This document shows, piece by piece, positions 23,384 through 36,690 of a stretch of 64,000 bases of DNA. The notes under the pieces were generated by a model. It saw only the letters and a list, made by a program, of their open reading frames with translations, was not told the origin of the DNA and ran no database searches. The stretch covers positions 241,728,843 to 241,792,842 of the forward strand of contig NC_090989.1 of the NCBI RefSeq assembly GCF_041146395.1. Direction: 5' to 3'. The translations under genes were made by a program, and so were the position numbers. The number at the start of each line of letters is the position of its first letter. Position 1 is the stretch's first letter. Origin of the DNA: Eulemur rufifrons. Taxonomy: Eukaryota > Chordata > Mammalia > Primates > Lemuridae.

Positions 23384-25215
23384 ATTCCTTTTTGATGAGC
23401 ATGATGGCATTTATTTTTTAGTAATCCATTCATATTGTTGTCTGTATAGTGTTTAAAATATATCTATTAAAATAACATGCTCATCTTTAAGTATAACATG
23501 TTCATCTTAATGTTTTATTAGTTAATTCTCTTGTCATTTATTATATTTTATTGTAAACTAATTTTCATTTGTAATGAAAACCAACATATTCTGATTTTTA
23601 TGACATAAGCTGAAGATTCACTGGTACAATCCCTTTATTCATTCATTTTAAGGTATTATAAAGTAGAGCACTTTTATGCCAGGTATTATGCTTGCACTCA
23701 GAAAATAGAGGTGAGAAAACAAGATAATTTGTGCTTTTTTGTAGGTTACATATATACATAAAATTTACATACAAAAAATGAACAGACCTTAAATATGCAA
23801 TTTGATAAGTTTTAATACATTGATTCAAATTTTTAAAAAGATATGTTTGGTAGAAACATTTTTCTCTCCTTATGATCTGAAAAACCACCCCATATTTTGG
23901 GGCTTTAAAGTACCCAGATTTTATAATATATGTGCTTTAGTTGGGGGTAATATATTTGAAATTTATTTTAATGTATTTTTTGTGCTTTGAAATTTGATTT
24001 TTCCCCAGTAGTTCTTCTGCCTCTTTTCCCCTAACCCCACTGACAGGGGAGGAAAAGTTGAATGCACATAAAAAAGGTAGAAAATAGGAATGGGGGAGTT
24101 TCTGTAATATTAGAAAGAAGATTAAAAGTATTTCTGGATCTGAAAGTAGAACTCAGTGGCAAATAGAGACAGAATAGGGAAGACACAAGATAGCAGAGTG
24201 CTTCCTATTACTTTCCCTGGTGAAATCTTGCAGACAAGGGAGATCCCAGATGAATTCAAGAGCAGGAAGGTCTTACACTCGGATTTTCAGGACATTGTTT
24301 GGGATACAATGGGTATTAGACAGATACACGTTATGTTATGCCAGCTTCTATAACTGACAATTTCCATCCCAGATTCCATGTTGGCCTACAGATAGGGAGG
24401 GGTAGGCACTACAGAGTCAATGGGGGTGCTCAGCTCCTTCCATTTACTGAACCCTTATTCTTGCACATGTAATCTCCATGTTTGCAACAGAGAGAGATGA
24501 GAGAAAGGGATTACACATGGGAAGCTTATGTGAGCCAATTCGAAGAGTGGAATCCATCAAGTCTATACTGTATTGGTGTACACTCAGCCATTTGGCCCCA
24601 AATGTCTATGAGGGAAATAAAAATTAGCTTTATTTCCAGAATGGAAAGGAAATGGGTTTGCTGAGATTATAGCATTGACTGCTACAGAGTGCCCTTCCGG
24701 TCATCAAACATTCATTTTCCCCTTTCTCTCTCATGCGGAGTATACTCATTTGCCCAAAGTATTGTCCTGTAACTCCATCCAGCTCAAAGTTCAAGATCTT
24801 CAGTCATGGAGAGTCCTCTCCCTAGTGGCTGCATGTGCCTCTGTGTAGTCTGGAAATAGGATAGTCACAACAAAGGCTTCCATTCAGAATAGGAATAGAT
24901 GGGAAACACATGTTTACATACTACTGAGCAAGCACTGGGAAGGGCAAAGTATTTTCCTTGATTACTTACTTTGGTCTCTGGGAGGAACTCCTTTTCATTT
25001 TTCTTTTTCTTTTTAATGCCTGGCTCTGTTCTTCAGGAAGATCATCAATTGCCTATTATCTTTGGCCATATCTGAAGTCAGTTTTTGGGGAGAAGTCTTC
25101 CTTTGAGGCTGCAATTTTTAACATCCCACCCACGACTAAATAATATTTGGGTATACTATAAAATTTGAGGGGTAATTAGTAATTACAAAAATAAAGTGTA
25201 CTTGAAATGCATCTT
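23384..25215. repeat. End of the interferon array, then unassigned DNA
   Basis: The part at 23390-24250 still matches the 3' flanks at 15340-16330 and at the window start. Beyond about 24.3 kb I no longer see a match to the other units; in particular no copy of the CTCF-type block appears where it would be expected (near 26.5 kb). No gene is seen to 25215. Confidence 0.5.
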
Positions 25216-25227
25216 TAAATGAGATAG

Positions 25228-25745
25228 ATGGATTTTGTGGCTCTTACCAGAGAAAAGGTAACCATGTGAGGTGATGGATATGTTAAATTGCTTACCTATG
25301 ATAATCATTTCACTATGTATTTATCTACACAAGGAAACACACAGTGGTCTAATGGACATTGGAGACTCAAGAGGATGGAGGATGGAAGGGGGTGATATTG
25401 GGTACAATGTATACTATTCAGGTGATGGGTACACTAAAAGCCCAGACTTTACCACTGTACAATACATACATGTAACAGAATTCAACTTATATCCCCTAAA
25501 TCCATTAAAATTTTTTTCTAACAAGTACATCATGATGACTATAATATTGTCTTGTAAAATGGAAATTTTCTGAGGATAGATTTTGTGGCTCTTATCGGAG
25601 AAAAGGTAACCATGTGAGGTGATGGATATGTTAAATTGCTTACTTATGATAATCATTTCACTATGTATATTTATGTCAAAACATCATTACACCTTAAATG
25701 TATTGAATAGAAAGTTAATAAAGCATGCATTAAGGTGCATCTAAA
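25228..25745 (+). mobile_element. L1 3' ends, with a ~94-bp direct repeat around an L1 tail
   Basis: Copies at 25230-25324 and 25576-25670 are nearly identical and derive from an old L1 3' end (aaggtaaccatgtgaggtgatgg). Between them, 25330-25515 is another L1 3' UTR type (ggacattggagactcaag, gtgatgggtacactaaaag, cccctaaatcc). Sense orientation throughout. Confidence 0.75.
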
Positions 25746-25849
25746 AAAAGGTGCCACTTGTAACTAAGAGATAGGTAAGAGCCCAAAGTTTGATTTAAGA
25801 GAACCCAATCTTTTGAAGACATTGAGGATGTACTTGTAATTTTCCAAAG

Positions 25850-25990
25850 CACTGGAAATTGGTACAATCATTATGGAGTCAATTTGGTAATATCTATTAA
25901 AATTACAGAATCATATAGTCTTGATCCATCAATTCTAAGCCTAGAAATTTATCCTATAAAAATACTTGCAGATGTGTAAAATGACTTACT
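25850..25990 (+). mobile_element. Old L1 fragment
   Basis: Text such as 'ggtacaatcattatggagtcaatttggtaatatct' is typical of an L1M 3' region. No coding part. DNA from 26000 to 26570 holds nothing I recognise. Confidence 0.6.
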
Positions 25991-26574
25991 CATCTCACAC
26001 CAAGGATATATCCTTGCAAGGACTCTACTTAACGCTGCCTATATTGGGAAGTCTTTGCACTCTGGCTGGTGGCAAAATGAAATATTCCCAGTTCTAGGTT
26101 CACCCTGGGAATAGTCTGCCTGCTCCTTCCTGGGAGTTCATTTCCCAATCTTGGGTAATTATTTTACATACATACACAGATCACAAATTAGCTAACGACT
26201 CCTGAAGAATCTCTGTACGTCTCTTTTTCTCTCTCTCTGGGCAGCAATCTCTTCTCCAATATTTTGCCGCCTCCTTGAACTCCAAACTCTGAGTCATCAA
26301 CTCGGTGAAAACACTGGTCTGTTTGGGTTTCCTCCTCCTCATGTTGCAGCCTAGAGCTTTTCTTCACAGAGCAGGTGGGAGCAATTGTAGGACTCCTTGT
26401 ATTTCTTTCCATTCTCTCCAGGATCATTATCTTATGCTGCCTGTTATCCAATGTCTGAAAACTATTTTTTTCATATATTTTATTCTATTTCCTAGCTATT
26501 TAAAGGGAGAGGATAAATCCAGTCAGCCCTCATGATTGGAAGTGGAAGTTCTCTCAACATTAATGATCTAAAGT

Positions 26575-26802
26575 AGGAGCTGGCAAACTAAGCCTATGGG
26601 CTAAATCTGGCCCACTACCTGTATTTGTAAAGTATTATTGGAACACAGTAATGCTCATTTTTTTATGTATCATATGGCACTTTTATGCTACAATAGTAGA
26701 GTTGAATAGTTGTGACAGAAACCATATGGTCTGTAAAACCTAACATATATACTATCTGGTCCTTTACAGAAAACGGTTAGCAGAACCCTGATATAAAAGA
26801 TT
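26575..26802. mobile_element. hAT-type MER DNA transposon
   Basis: It has the pattern of a short non-autonomous hAT element: one end 'gagctggcaaactaagcctatgggc', the other 'ctggtcctttacagaaaacggttagcagaaccctg', which is a diverged inverted copy. I do not assign the subfamily. Confidence 0.65.
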
Positions 26803-29105
26803 AAAAATCAAATATAATTGTATTCAAAATCTAGAAGTTTTGAATATAATTTTATAAAAAATGTAATCTAAAGTAAATGTTAAAGATGTTAATTATTTTA
26901 TTTTTCAAAAAACATGAAATATTCAATATTATCTACAAAAATTAAAAGGTAAAATGCATAGTATAATTAATGAATATCAAATTTTAACCAAAATTATTTA
27001 AATAAGGCTTATACTTAGTATTTTAATTTGGAACTTTTATTTATTATTACACATTAAAGTTCTTTATTAAAAGTAAATTTATGTGTAATTCTACCTTTCA
27101 AGGTTTATCTGGATGACAATGTAAAATTTTACCACACTTCCAGCATGTTATATCTAGACAACATAACTTCAGATTTAAGAGTAAAATAAATTGTTTAATA
27201 TTTTCCAGTCTCCATGTACAACTATTGTAAACAGCCATACTAATTTATGAGTATCTTCTGGATCACTAATTGTTACATAAACACCAACAAGGGAATAGAC
27301 ACGTGGTACTAGTGAGAAATGACACTTCATTATGCAAGAATCTATTGCATTCATGCTATCCCAGAGGAAGGATTTACAAGTCAATTAATGTGTCTTTTCT
27401 CTTGCCACTGCAGCTCAAATCCCTCATATTCCAAGGCAATGTCTCCTTCACCTCACCAGGCACAGTCACTTTTTGTTTTGGGGACTGAAAGGAAGAGATA
27501 TGAAGAATTGTTTCCCTGGAGCCTGAACGAAATTACTAACAAGTATGGATATTTAGTTATAAGATTCTTTGTGAGCACTGAGTACCAGATTCTAAGTGCC
27601 ATGGGTACTGGGTGTTCTTTCAAAAAATTGTGTGTATGTGTATGTACTTGTATGTATGCATGCATGCACACATGTGTTTGCAAACAGACAGTCATGTCTG
27701 ATATTCAGGGTCCTCGAAAGGGCAAGACCTAGAGCATGGGCCACTCTCATCCAAATCTAAGGGTGGTATTAAGGGAATCCACAGCATGCTTACATCACTT
27801 TAGAGAAAAACAACAGAAAAGTGTCATGATGATGAAAAAAAAAGGGCTAAGTCTTAAGCATCACTAAGTATGACAATGTCTTTGGAAAAAAATTAAATGA
27901 TTGATGGTGGCAGTCCATCTTTAACTAGAACGGGCTTTCCAATTACTTTTAAATTTATTGCATAAGTATAAATTTTTACTTATTCAGTATTTTGCATCAA
28001 TTATTTATGTATCATTACTCTCAATCTATAAAATGTAATACTATCATTAAAATCATGATACCCTTTGTGTTTAAAATATACCAAAATATTGCAGTTCTAG
28101 TTAATAAGGAAGGCATTTTACATTCGACCAAAGGATGGCAGCACAACATCACCTTCACTGTTGACAAGAGCAATCACAAGTTCACGGTATCCAGTAGTCT
28201 CAGTAACAACATGTGATCAGCAATACATTATTACTTAGACCAGATGAACTGTTCCCATAATGTTATGGGAACATCACTAATCTCTCTAACCCATATTAAG
28301 ATACTTGCTGGTTTGTAGTGTTAAATAGTTCCCTTTTTTGCCTTGACTACTCTCATGGACATTTGTTGCTTTCTGGCCATCCCCATCTCTACTCCCTTTT
28401 TGGGGGGCTGTGGGTAAACATATCCTGATTGCTCTGCCCACTCTTAGGCCTAGTGCTCTGACCAGACTTTCCAGTATGCCACATCTAGCCCCTGTCCAAA
28501 CTATTCAATGTCTCACGTTACCCTGGCTTCTGTGATTATTTCAGACATGGTCATTTGTCCCAATGATCTCAACACTTCTCTACCCCATTTTCTGAGCATA
28601 AACTTGCAAATATATAACCATATTAATTTACCTACCATAGAATGCTGGAGTTGGAGGTGATCTTAAATGACATGTAATCTCTGCTTCCTTTTCCCTTCCT
28701 GAAGAATTCACCTAAAGTCAACAGGTGAGCAAAACAAGGTAAGCATTGTGCTGGAAGGGCAGGAATCCACATTGCCAGAGTTCAGAGTACAGCAAGCATC
28801 CCTGTGGAGAGAGAACCTGGCATGGGGTGTCAGAGCCTGAGAAGAGTGAGTAGAGCATCTGTGGGGGAAGGACTACTTTGGGAGTCAAAGCCTGAGCTAT
28901 TGTTGACTAGGAGAAACCAGTAGAGAGAGAGAAGAAGAAATGGAACCAAGCCTCATGGCAGGCTTGGTCTGTAACAGGAAGGAGGAGGAAAGAGTAGGAT
29001 AGATACAGGTTGGAGTGCAGGTTTAGAAGAAGTTGAAAGTTTCACTTTGATGGTTTCTACTTATTTTCTTGGTGAAGTGGGAGGATAGAGCTTCTGAATG
29101 ACCAT
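26803..29105. other. AT-rich intergenic DNA, nothing recognised
   Basis: I see no gene, RNA gene or named repeat. Open frames at 27319-27732 and 27992-28216 have no family features. The 28640-28700 text could be an ancient repeat but is too weak to call. Confidence 0.4.
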
Positions 29106-29107
29106 CT

Positions 29108-29425
29108 ATGAGATTAACATGTGCCTTGGTACATGCTATTTCCTTTGCTTTGAAAGCTCCTCTTGTCACTCAATCCAATCCCTCTTCCTCTGGCTCACAT
29201 GCTCTTAGACATGCACTTATAGATCCATTCATCGCTCTCATCATAGTCTATGTTTATAAGATTTGTGACTATTTGATTAATTTCTCTCTCTTCCCTAAGA
29301 AGATACCAACCATGTCTGTGTTTTGCTCACATTTGCAACCACGTGACCTAGCACACTACATTCCTAGCTCAGACTATAGTAGCTACTCAATATTCAGTGA
29401 ATGTTGGATGAATAAATAAATTTAT
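29108..29425 (+). mobile_element. L2 3' end
   Basis: The stretch runs from 'gccttggtacatgctatttcctttgc' to the 3' tail 'tactcaatattcagtgaatgttggatgaataaataaa', the L2 pattern. The frame at 29108-29419 is therefore not called a gene. Confidence 0.75.
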
Positions 29426-29609
29426 TCAGTAGAGGAGAGAAAGGTGTTCTAGGTTTCTAGGTTTAAATAGAAGAGACAAAATTTAAGGTTGTGATAGCAG
29501 GAATGTGAGGGGAAAATTGGCTGATAGGGTAAGAGAGAAACATTGGAGAGTAGGATAGTGTAGGAGAACAATATTGAAGATCTAGTTACATAGATTGGTG
29601 AATACTAAT

Positions 29610-30330
29610 CTGTACATGTATCAGGTAAAGCCCCACAAGGCCTGGCAATTATAATCTCCAAAGAAAAATAATTACTGGGGAGATTTAAGTCAAACAATTT
29701 GAGAGCATATTCAAGGTTAGAAATTGTTCAAATTTCCACCAGACACAGGGGAGAGACTTTGTTGACTATCTAAGATATTTAGTAAAGACCCCCAAGGGGC
29801 CAAATCATAAATGTGGGGTGAAATTAGCCTTAAAGACTACTCTACACTTGTGTCTTAAAAGAGCATAAGAACAAGACTTTAAAGAATCAAATTAATCCAC
29901 AACTAATATAGCAGCCTACCAGAATGAAGTCCAACACTCTTTAAAGAAATAAAACAAAATCCAGCACATAGGAAACATAATCACCATGTCTGACATTCAG
30001 TAAAAAACTACTGGGCATATGAGTAAATAAGAGAATATGACCTATAATCAGGAGAACAATTAGTTAATAGAAACCAAACAAGACATGAAAGATCTGGCAG
30101 ACAAAGATATTAAAACAGCTATTATAAATCTAGTCCATGTGTTTAGGAATACCATGAGAAAATCAAGCATAAACATAATGAAGAGAGAAATGAAAAATGA
30201 TAAATATGAACCAAAGAGAAATTCAAGATTTGAAAAATACAACATACGAAAATGTCACTAGATCAATAGCCAAACACAACAAAGATAATCAGCCAGTGAA
30301 CAGAGGTACTATCATTTTCCCAGAGCACTT
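29610..30330 (+). mobile_element. Old L1 or HAL1 ORF1-region fragment
   Basis: The A-rich text around 30040-30250 (tcaggagaacaattagttaatagaaacc, gcagacaaagatattaaaacagctatta, agagagaaatgaaaaatga) matches the ORF1 region of old L1/HAL1 elements. The frame is broken. Confidence 0.65.
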
Positions 30331-30464
30331 CTTATTTTATAGTGCTCTGTGAAAAGCCACAGCTAACTTTGTTAGTTATTTGTCATAAATATCACCAAGC
30401 AGAATGACCATGAGTAAAAGGACATATGTAAACATTACACAAGGAAGAGAATGGTTTAGAATCA

Positions 30465-30665
30465 AGACAGTTAGAGGCTCAAATTCTAGCTCTGTAACTT
30501 ATCACTAAGGTAAACCTGCACGGATCTTTGAAAACTCTGAGTTCACTCCTTCATTTGTAAAAATAAGGATAGAAAGGCCTACCTCATACAAAGAAATAAT
30601 TGAGATTACAGGTAAGAAAGTAGAAAGTATTATCACACTGCTTGGCACAAAGGCATATAAATCTT
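30465..30665 (+). mobile_element. MIR
   Basis: MIR pattern in sense orientation: 'ctagctctgtaacttatcac', 'tcatttgtaaaaataaggata', 'cacactgcttggcac'. Confidence 0.75.
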
Positions 30666-30767
30666 TTTCAACAGGTGATAGGGAAGAGCCCTAAAATTCT
30701 CACCTAGGCTCAAGAAACTAAATAAATATCACTGATTGGAAGGCCTGAACCATGCTCAGGAAAAGAG

Positions 30768-30770
<3 letters not shown>

Positions 30771-30805
<35 letters not shown>
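30771..30805. repeat. (TG)n microsatellite
   Basis: A pure run of about 17.5 TG units. Confidence 0.97.
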
Positions 30806-30807
<2 letters not shown>

Positions 30808-31099
30808 GGAGGGAGTTCTGGGTGCCAAGAAGACTTCTGAACCAAGCTTCTATCCACTTTTAAAGTTAGTGGGTCAGATGATGTTAGTGAACATATTTCT
30901 CTCAGAATAGCATGAAAAGTCTTGAGGAATGCTACCCTTTTGATCTAAAAGACTTAACAGGTATTCTAGGTGGAAATCATCACAGAAAAGGATCTGCCAA
31001 TGTAATTTAGGAAACACAGACAGTCAACTTTACATTGCAGTTAATGCTCTGTTTTTCCCTGGGAACAAAAAGATGTATTGGAAAGAGTCAGTATTTTAC

Positions 31100-31285
31100 A
31101 CTAACTAGTACTGGCTCTGAAATCTAGCCTACCAGATGTATAGTACTTGGAGAGGTAGTTAACTTTAATAAGGCTCTATTTTCATAAAAGAGGCATAGTG
31201 ATAATGACCTTACAAAGTAACTATTAACATAAGGATTAAATAATACAACATAAAAATTGTCTAGTAAAGGTATTATTAATTTAAT
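31100..31285 (+). mobile_element. MIR
   Basis: Decayed MIR: 'tggctctgaaatctagcctacc', 'ttttcataaaagaggcatagtgataatgacc'. Confidence 0.6.
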
Positions 31286-34200
31286 ATTTGTTCTCTGCCC
31301 TTTTGGAGTCCTCCTCCTGCCACCTTGCCCCTAACTCATGTTTATTTTATTTCTTGATACTAAGAAATCCTCGTTTTCTGAGAACTGAAGTAAGATTCCA
31401 TTCTACTGGGCCTCTGATGTCAACTCTCTCAGTTTAGGCTTATCCTCTCTTCCTTTCCTGAAGAAACATTTGAGGGATTAAAAGAGAAAAACACCAGCGA
31501 AGTTGTAACCTCACAGGGCTTTGTCACATTTGGGATTCGTTAATCTGAGTTTTGAGAAAGAACTCAGTAGATTTTACTCCTTGGTAGAGCAAAGAGAAAA
31601 ATAAACTAGAAGACTATAAAATATTAAAGAACTGGAATCTTTGCCCTTTGCCTTCTTAATCTGGCCTACATTTTTCAAGGCTCTAAGCAATTACCAAATG
31701 ACGGAGTTGTCTAAAATCAATACTGCTTACCTTGTGTAACCACCGGAAATCAGATATGAAGACTAGGGCCTGACCTGGTCCATAGATTAATGAGTTTGCT
31801 GAGCAACGAAGTCTCACTACCTGGTCACACATTTTTTCTTGGCGCAGTGAGAAGCCAGAACTGGAAGGATGACTAGTGTGGAGGCTATCACCTAAGAAGG
31901 TTACAGGAAATGCTGAGATTGGTACAAGTGTTATCAAAAGACCAGATGGGAGAATGTCCAAATGACCTATAGACTGCTATGCCAAGAACCCCAGTTCATC
32001 TGAGTGCCAGTTAAAACTACTCTTGTGGGCTAAGATAAGAATGGCTGTCTCAATTAAATAAGGTACGCTTCTAAATAAATAAATAAACTAACTAAACACT
32101 AACACAAGATTTTGCTGCCTTTAAAAAAATATTAATTAAAGATGTAATATTAGATCTGTAAAGCTCGTTACAGACTGACAATATGTGCCTGGACTATGAA
32201 GAGGGAAGAGTGCTGAACAGATTTCCTTAAATTAAATTTCAAGTTTTTCTGGGCTTAATTACACTTATTAACATCAGGCCAATTTATCTTCATGATTAAC
32301 TTCCTGAGGGCACCCTAGCTTGACCCCATCTATCAGTGTCAAACTTCATTTTGGCTAACCTAGGAAGTCAGGAAACCCAATCTGTGTTGCCTTTGGTCAC
32401 ATATAAATGCAAAATGAAAGAGGTCATTCTAAAGTTGTGAAACCAGGAGACTGCTGCTCAGAGTGGCTCCTCTTGAAGTCAAAGAGAAGACGGTAACACA
32501 CACCCCAAAACAGGGAGCAATTGGCGCATGGGTGGAGAAAGCTGGAAAGATGTCAGTGTCTCTGATAAGCATCCTGTTTGGTGAAAGTTTTCCTTTTGGG
32601 AAGAGGAATAAAGGTTCTTAAAAACATCTTTACACACAGAAACAAACGTCCTCTTTGTTACTGGGACTGTGCAGTAGATACAGTCAGGTCACATAATGAA
32701 ACCATTCATTTGCCTTGAGAATATAAACCAAGCTTCCTCCTACTCATCTCATCCATTCTGAAGGTCAGAAAAAGATTTAGATCACCGTGAAACAAATCAA
32801 CTCCTGGCTGGAGGTGTACTGATAACTTTCAGGATGGTTTAGTTACATCAGTTCCTGAGGACCTCAGAATTTTTGTTGTGAATCATCAGCATGCATATTT
32901 ATGCATAAAGCAGAAGAAAATACCATTTTTAAAGAAAATAATTTATATCATAGAAGGGCAAAAATAGACACTATGAAATGGTTGCCAGTCCGCTATTATT
33001 TGAGATTGAGTGCTGAGATACAAAGTATTGTAGTGCTTCAAGATTTTGAGATGATATCACATGGACTTTTTAAAAAGGTATAATTCTGAATCATAACTCA
33101 TGGCTACAGCATCCTTTGGAATTTCACATCACAATCCCAGAAGGTAAAAGGAGGACAGTGATTCTTTTTTTAAAGAAAGTATGAGCCTGAACACCATAGT
33201 GCTTAAGTTTAAATTTGAGCAAAATTGAACCTTTCCATCTCTAATTCATGTCTATTTCTCAGTTGCATATTTGGCCATAATTAGAAAATCACAGACTGAT
33301 GTGAGAATAAAAAGTACACATGCATGTGGTAGAGGAGAAGAGTGGTAGGAAGTTGAGGACATTACAGAAGGGACAATGGGTACAAAGCATTTTATAATTT
33401 GAGATATAAATACAAGTACCAACATTTTTTAAAATAAGAAAAGCAGTGATAAACTTTCTGAAAGTCTAAAATTTTTACATTAGACTTATTTGTCATTTTT
33501 TTAATTATTAGGACATAAATCATTAAGACCACTGGCTCTCAGATTCAATGGAACAAAGATTTTGTCAAGTTGAAGCTAGATGATTTACTGCTAAAATTAA
33601 ATAATAGCAGGCATTTTCCAATTCATATAAAGATAAGTTAATGGATAGAGCTTTCCAAATTTTAAGCATTTTCCTCATAGACTTGTTTTAAACCATTATT
33701 GCAGGCAATGATTTATCTTGGCTTTTCAAGGTGGTATCTGATTTGCCCATGATATATAATTAAAGTTGTCATAGCAATAATTCATGGTGTTCATTTAAAA
33801 TCACCATGACTCCAAGATCTTTTTTTCCTTAAAAAAGTTAGAAAACAATAGACTAATACCATTGATCTACTGGCAGATGGGCAATTCCAAGCTGTGAAAT
33901 AAAGAGCGAAGAGACCAGACGAGTGTCCCCTGGGCCTCAAACAAAAATGAGAACACTGGACGTGGTTCTCAGAAAAGTAGGGCACTACGTATGTGGCAAC
34001 ATGGATGTCTTTGGCCATCTTTTCAAAGGATGAAGCTCTAGTGAGTGATACACACTTAACTTTGAGATTTTTCTGGAAGGCAGTGCTGTCAGTTACTCTT
34101 TATGTTCCTCCAAAAAGAAACCTGATTTTTAAGTACTTATTACAAAAATCTAGATCATGAAGATTTGAAATGACCAGACATTGTATTCACTTAATTAAAA

Positions 34201-35950
34201 TTCTGTCAGTGATTTTAACAAGTATTTACTTAGTGTCCACCAATGACAGCAGTAAAATCTAGATACTCCACAGTTGATTCTTTAGAGATTGGTTTTAATT
34301 TTACATTTTTTTCCTAAATTGTCACTCCTTTTGGGTTTCCTGAGAAGAATAAATTATTAGCTTTCAGATTCTCTTCTAATTTTGCCATGTCCTACAAAGA
34401 GCTGGAGAATAAAACCTATTCCAAAACACATCATCAAAGAATGACAAATATTAGCTAAAGGCAAGAGAAATACCATGGAAGACTTTGCATATCATCATGC
34501 TGCTTGATTACTATTTTTAAAACCCAAGTCCATTAATGTTTAAAAAAATTAAAGGCGGCCAAGATAAAGGAATGTTTAATTCTGATTCTGGTTACAACCA
34601 TAAAAAGACCTCTTCAAGAACACATGATTAAATGCATAAAATGAGATTCAATTAGAAACTGGGACTATTTATGCTATGGGCATAATGTGATTTACTGATA
34701 TTTTTAATATTACATAACTTAGGAATTAAACAAAGTTGAAAGTCTTGGAAATTTCACAGGATATTAGACTCTGACTTTAATCTAGAAAAATCGCTCCTGT
34801 TTTTATCATGGCTTCTCTTAACTTCTTCACTCAGCAAAGCGCTGAACATGAAACTCATTTGTGGCTTAAGTGTCAAAAGAACCTGTCCTAAAGTCAAGCA
34901 CAAAATGAAGAGATACAGCCTCACATCTTTTCCAAACACAGTTTACCCAAAATTCTTGGGATGAATAAGGTAAGGGAGGTTGAAGAGAGGACAAACACAA
35001 GACATGGGAATTTATGTGGGCACTATTAAGATAAGGTGAGGAAGAAGAGAGATAAGGAATCCCTAAAGTTTAAGAATTTTTGGAACATTAGCAATCCTAA
35101 AACTTGTAAGAGTATGGTTTGAATGACAAAGTATGTTATGAAAAAGAAAAATAGGAAAAGGGAAAAGCAAGTATTTGGGTTATGATTTTTAAATTTTAGT
35201 GTTTGTGGAAGTTCTGTTAATGTGAGAGTAGGAAAATAATTCTAAGCTTTTAAATGTACATGGATATATAAATGATGAGCACAGGCAGATGTGGCTCACA
35301 CCACTTATGAAGAAGTGCCCCATTCACAATTCCTATGACCCACGCAGCCATGTTTTGGGGCAGGCCAGAGGTGGCTGGGCTAGAGGTAGTAGTACATGAC
35401 CCAGGGATTGCCTATGCAAGAAACCTAACATGTGGCCTGGCCCCAAGGAGAGTTGGGCCCATCAGGTTCTCTCTTAGGAAACTGGAATTGGGATATATGG
35501 AGAGTCTGCTGCAATTAACAGTGGGAGGTGAAGCTGAAAGGTAATGATATAGAGACAGAGTCCAAAAAGTAGGTGGTGGTACCCATATAAGCCCCTCTAA
35601 GACAAGGCTGTTGTAAGAGAAAAATGAGTAAGAAGAGGGAAAGTGAGCTGAAGAAGACAATGGAGTAGGTGCTCAGAAGGGAGTAGGGAAGCAATGAGCA
35701 ATAGTCATGCAGAAAATGACAGGTGCAGAGAAGAGAACACCATAAAGATGCTTTGGTTCCTAACATCTTCTCATTCCAGGCCTTATAAATTCTTACACTG
35801 TACCCCTTCTCTTCAAGGCAGCCTGAGCAAGCCTCTGATCCATAAAATAAATAGAGCTAACAAAAGCAGCTTATATAATAAAGTGCTCCTGGAACGCCTG
35901 AGCAGGGAAATATGTCCTTATTTAGCAAAAAGGACTGTAGCAACTGTATT
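31286..35950. other. Intergenic DNA without a recognised gene
   Basis: Nothing I can name over most of this stretch. A minus-strand open frame at 31683-31961 ends at a good splice-donor-like AGGTAAG (see findings) but matches no family I know. The 32380-32850 segment is less AT-rich and shows no repeat I recognise, so it could be conserved non-coding DNA. The 35270-35700 segment, with a 69-codon frame, may be an old repeat. Confidence 0.35.
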
Positions 35951-35953
35951 TCT

Positions 35954-35956
35954 TGT

Positions 35957-36014
<58 letters not shown>
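35954..36014. repeat. Compound (TG)n(GA)n microsatellite
   Basis: About 13.5 TG units (35954-35980) run directly into 17 GA units (35981-36014). Confidence 0.97.
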
Positions 36015-36018
<4 letters not shown>

Positions 36019-36207
36019 ACCTTAATAAAAGCTGACTCCTTGGAAGTACTTTGTATATCCAACAGAAATATTGATAATCAACATGACAGATACTTACATG
36101 TAAATGTGCAAGGTTTTGTACTAGGTATCACATACAAAATACTTTTGGAACATATAGGAAAGAGGAATTAATTTTATTTGGGTGGATCAGGGAAAATTTG
36201 ATCAAAG

Positions 36208-36690
36208 AAGTCATTTTCGGCAGGGTGTGGTAGGTCATGCCTATAATCCTAGCACTGAGGTTTGATCATATGAAGCATTTATTCCTGTAAGACATCATTG
36301 TGCACCTGCTGTGTGTAAAGGAGAGAATTTATTCTTCAGCTTGTTTTACAGTAAAGAGAGAGTTAGCACCTTCTAAAAGTGCTTTTTGAGGGTAGAGTGC
36401 ATGTCTGTCATCTTCGTATATCTGTATCTTCATGATACCTAGTACCAAAGGTCAGGAGTTCGAGACCAGTCTGAGCAAGAGCAAGACCCTGTCTCTATTA
36501 AAGATAGAAAAAAATAGCTGAGTGTGGTGGTGCACACCTGCAGTCCCAGCTACTCAGGAGGCTGAGGCAGGAAGATCGCTGAGTCTAGGAGTCTGAGGTT
36601 GTAGTGAGCTATGATGATGCCACTGCACTCTAGCCGGGGCAACACAGTGAGACTCTGTCTCAAAAAATAATAATAAAAAAAGTCATTTTC
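36208..36690 (+). mobile_element. Older Alu interrupted by L2-like DNA
   Basis: An Alu starts at 36219, stops after 'taatcctagcact' near 36258, and resumes at 'aaggtcaggagttcgagacc' near 36449, through to its A-rich tail. The 190 bases between replace about 30 bases of the left monomer and look like an L2 3' end (gagggtagagtgcatgtctgtc). The whole unit is bounded by the direct repeat aagtcattttc (36208-36218, 36680-36690), so it began as one Alu insertion. The linker is of the short, older type. Confidence 0.85.
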
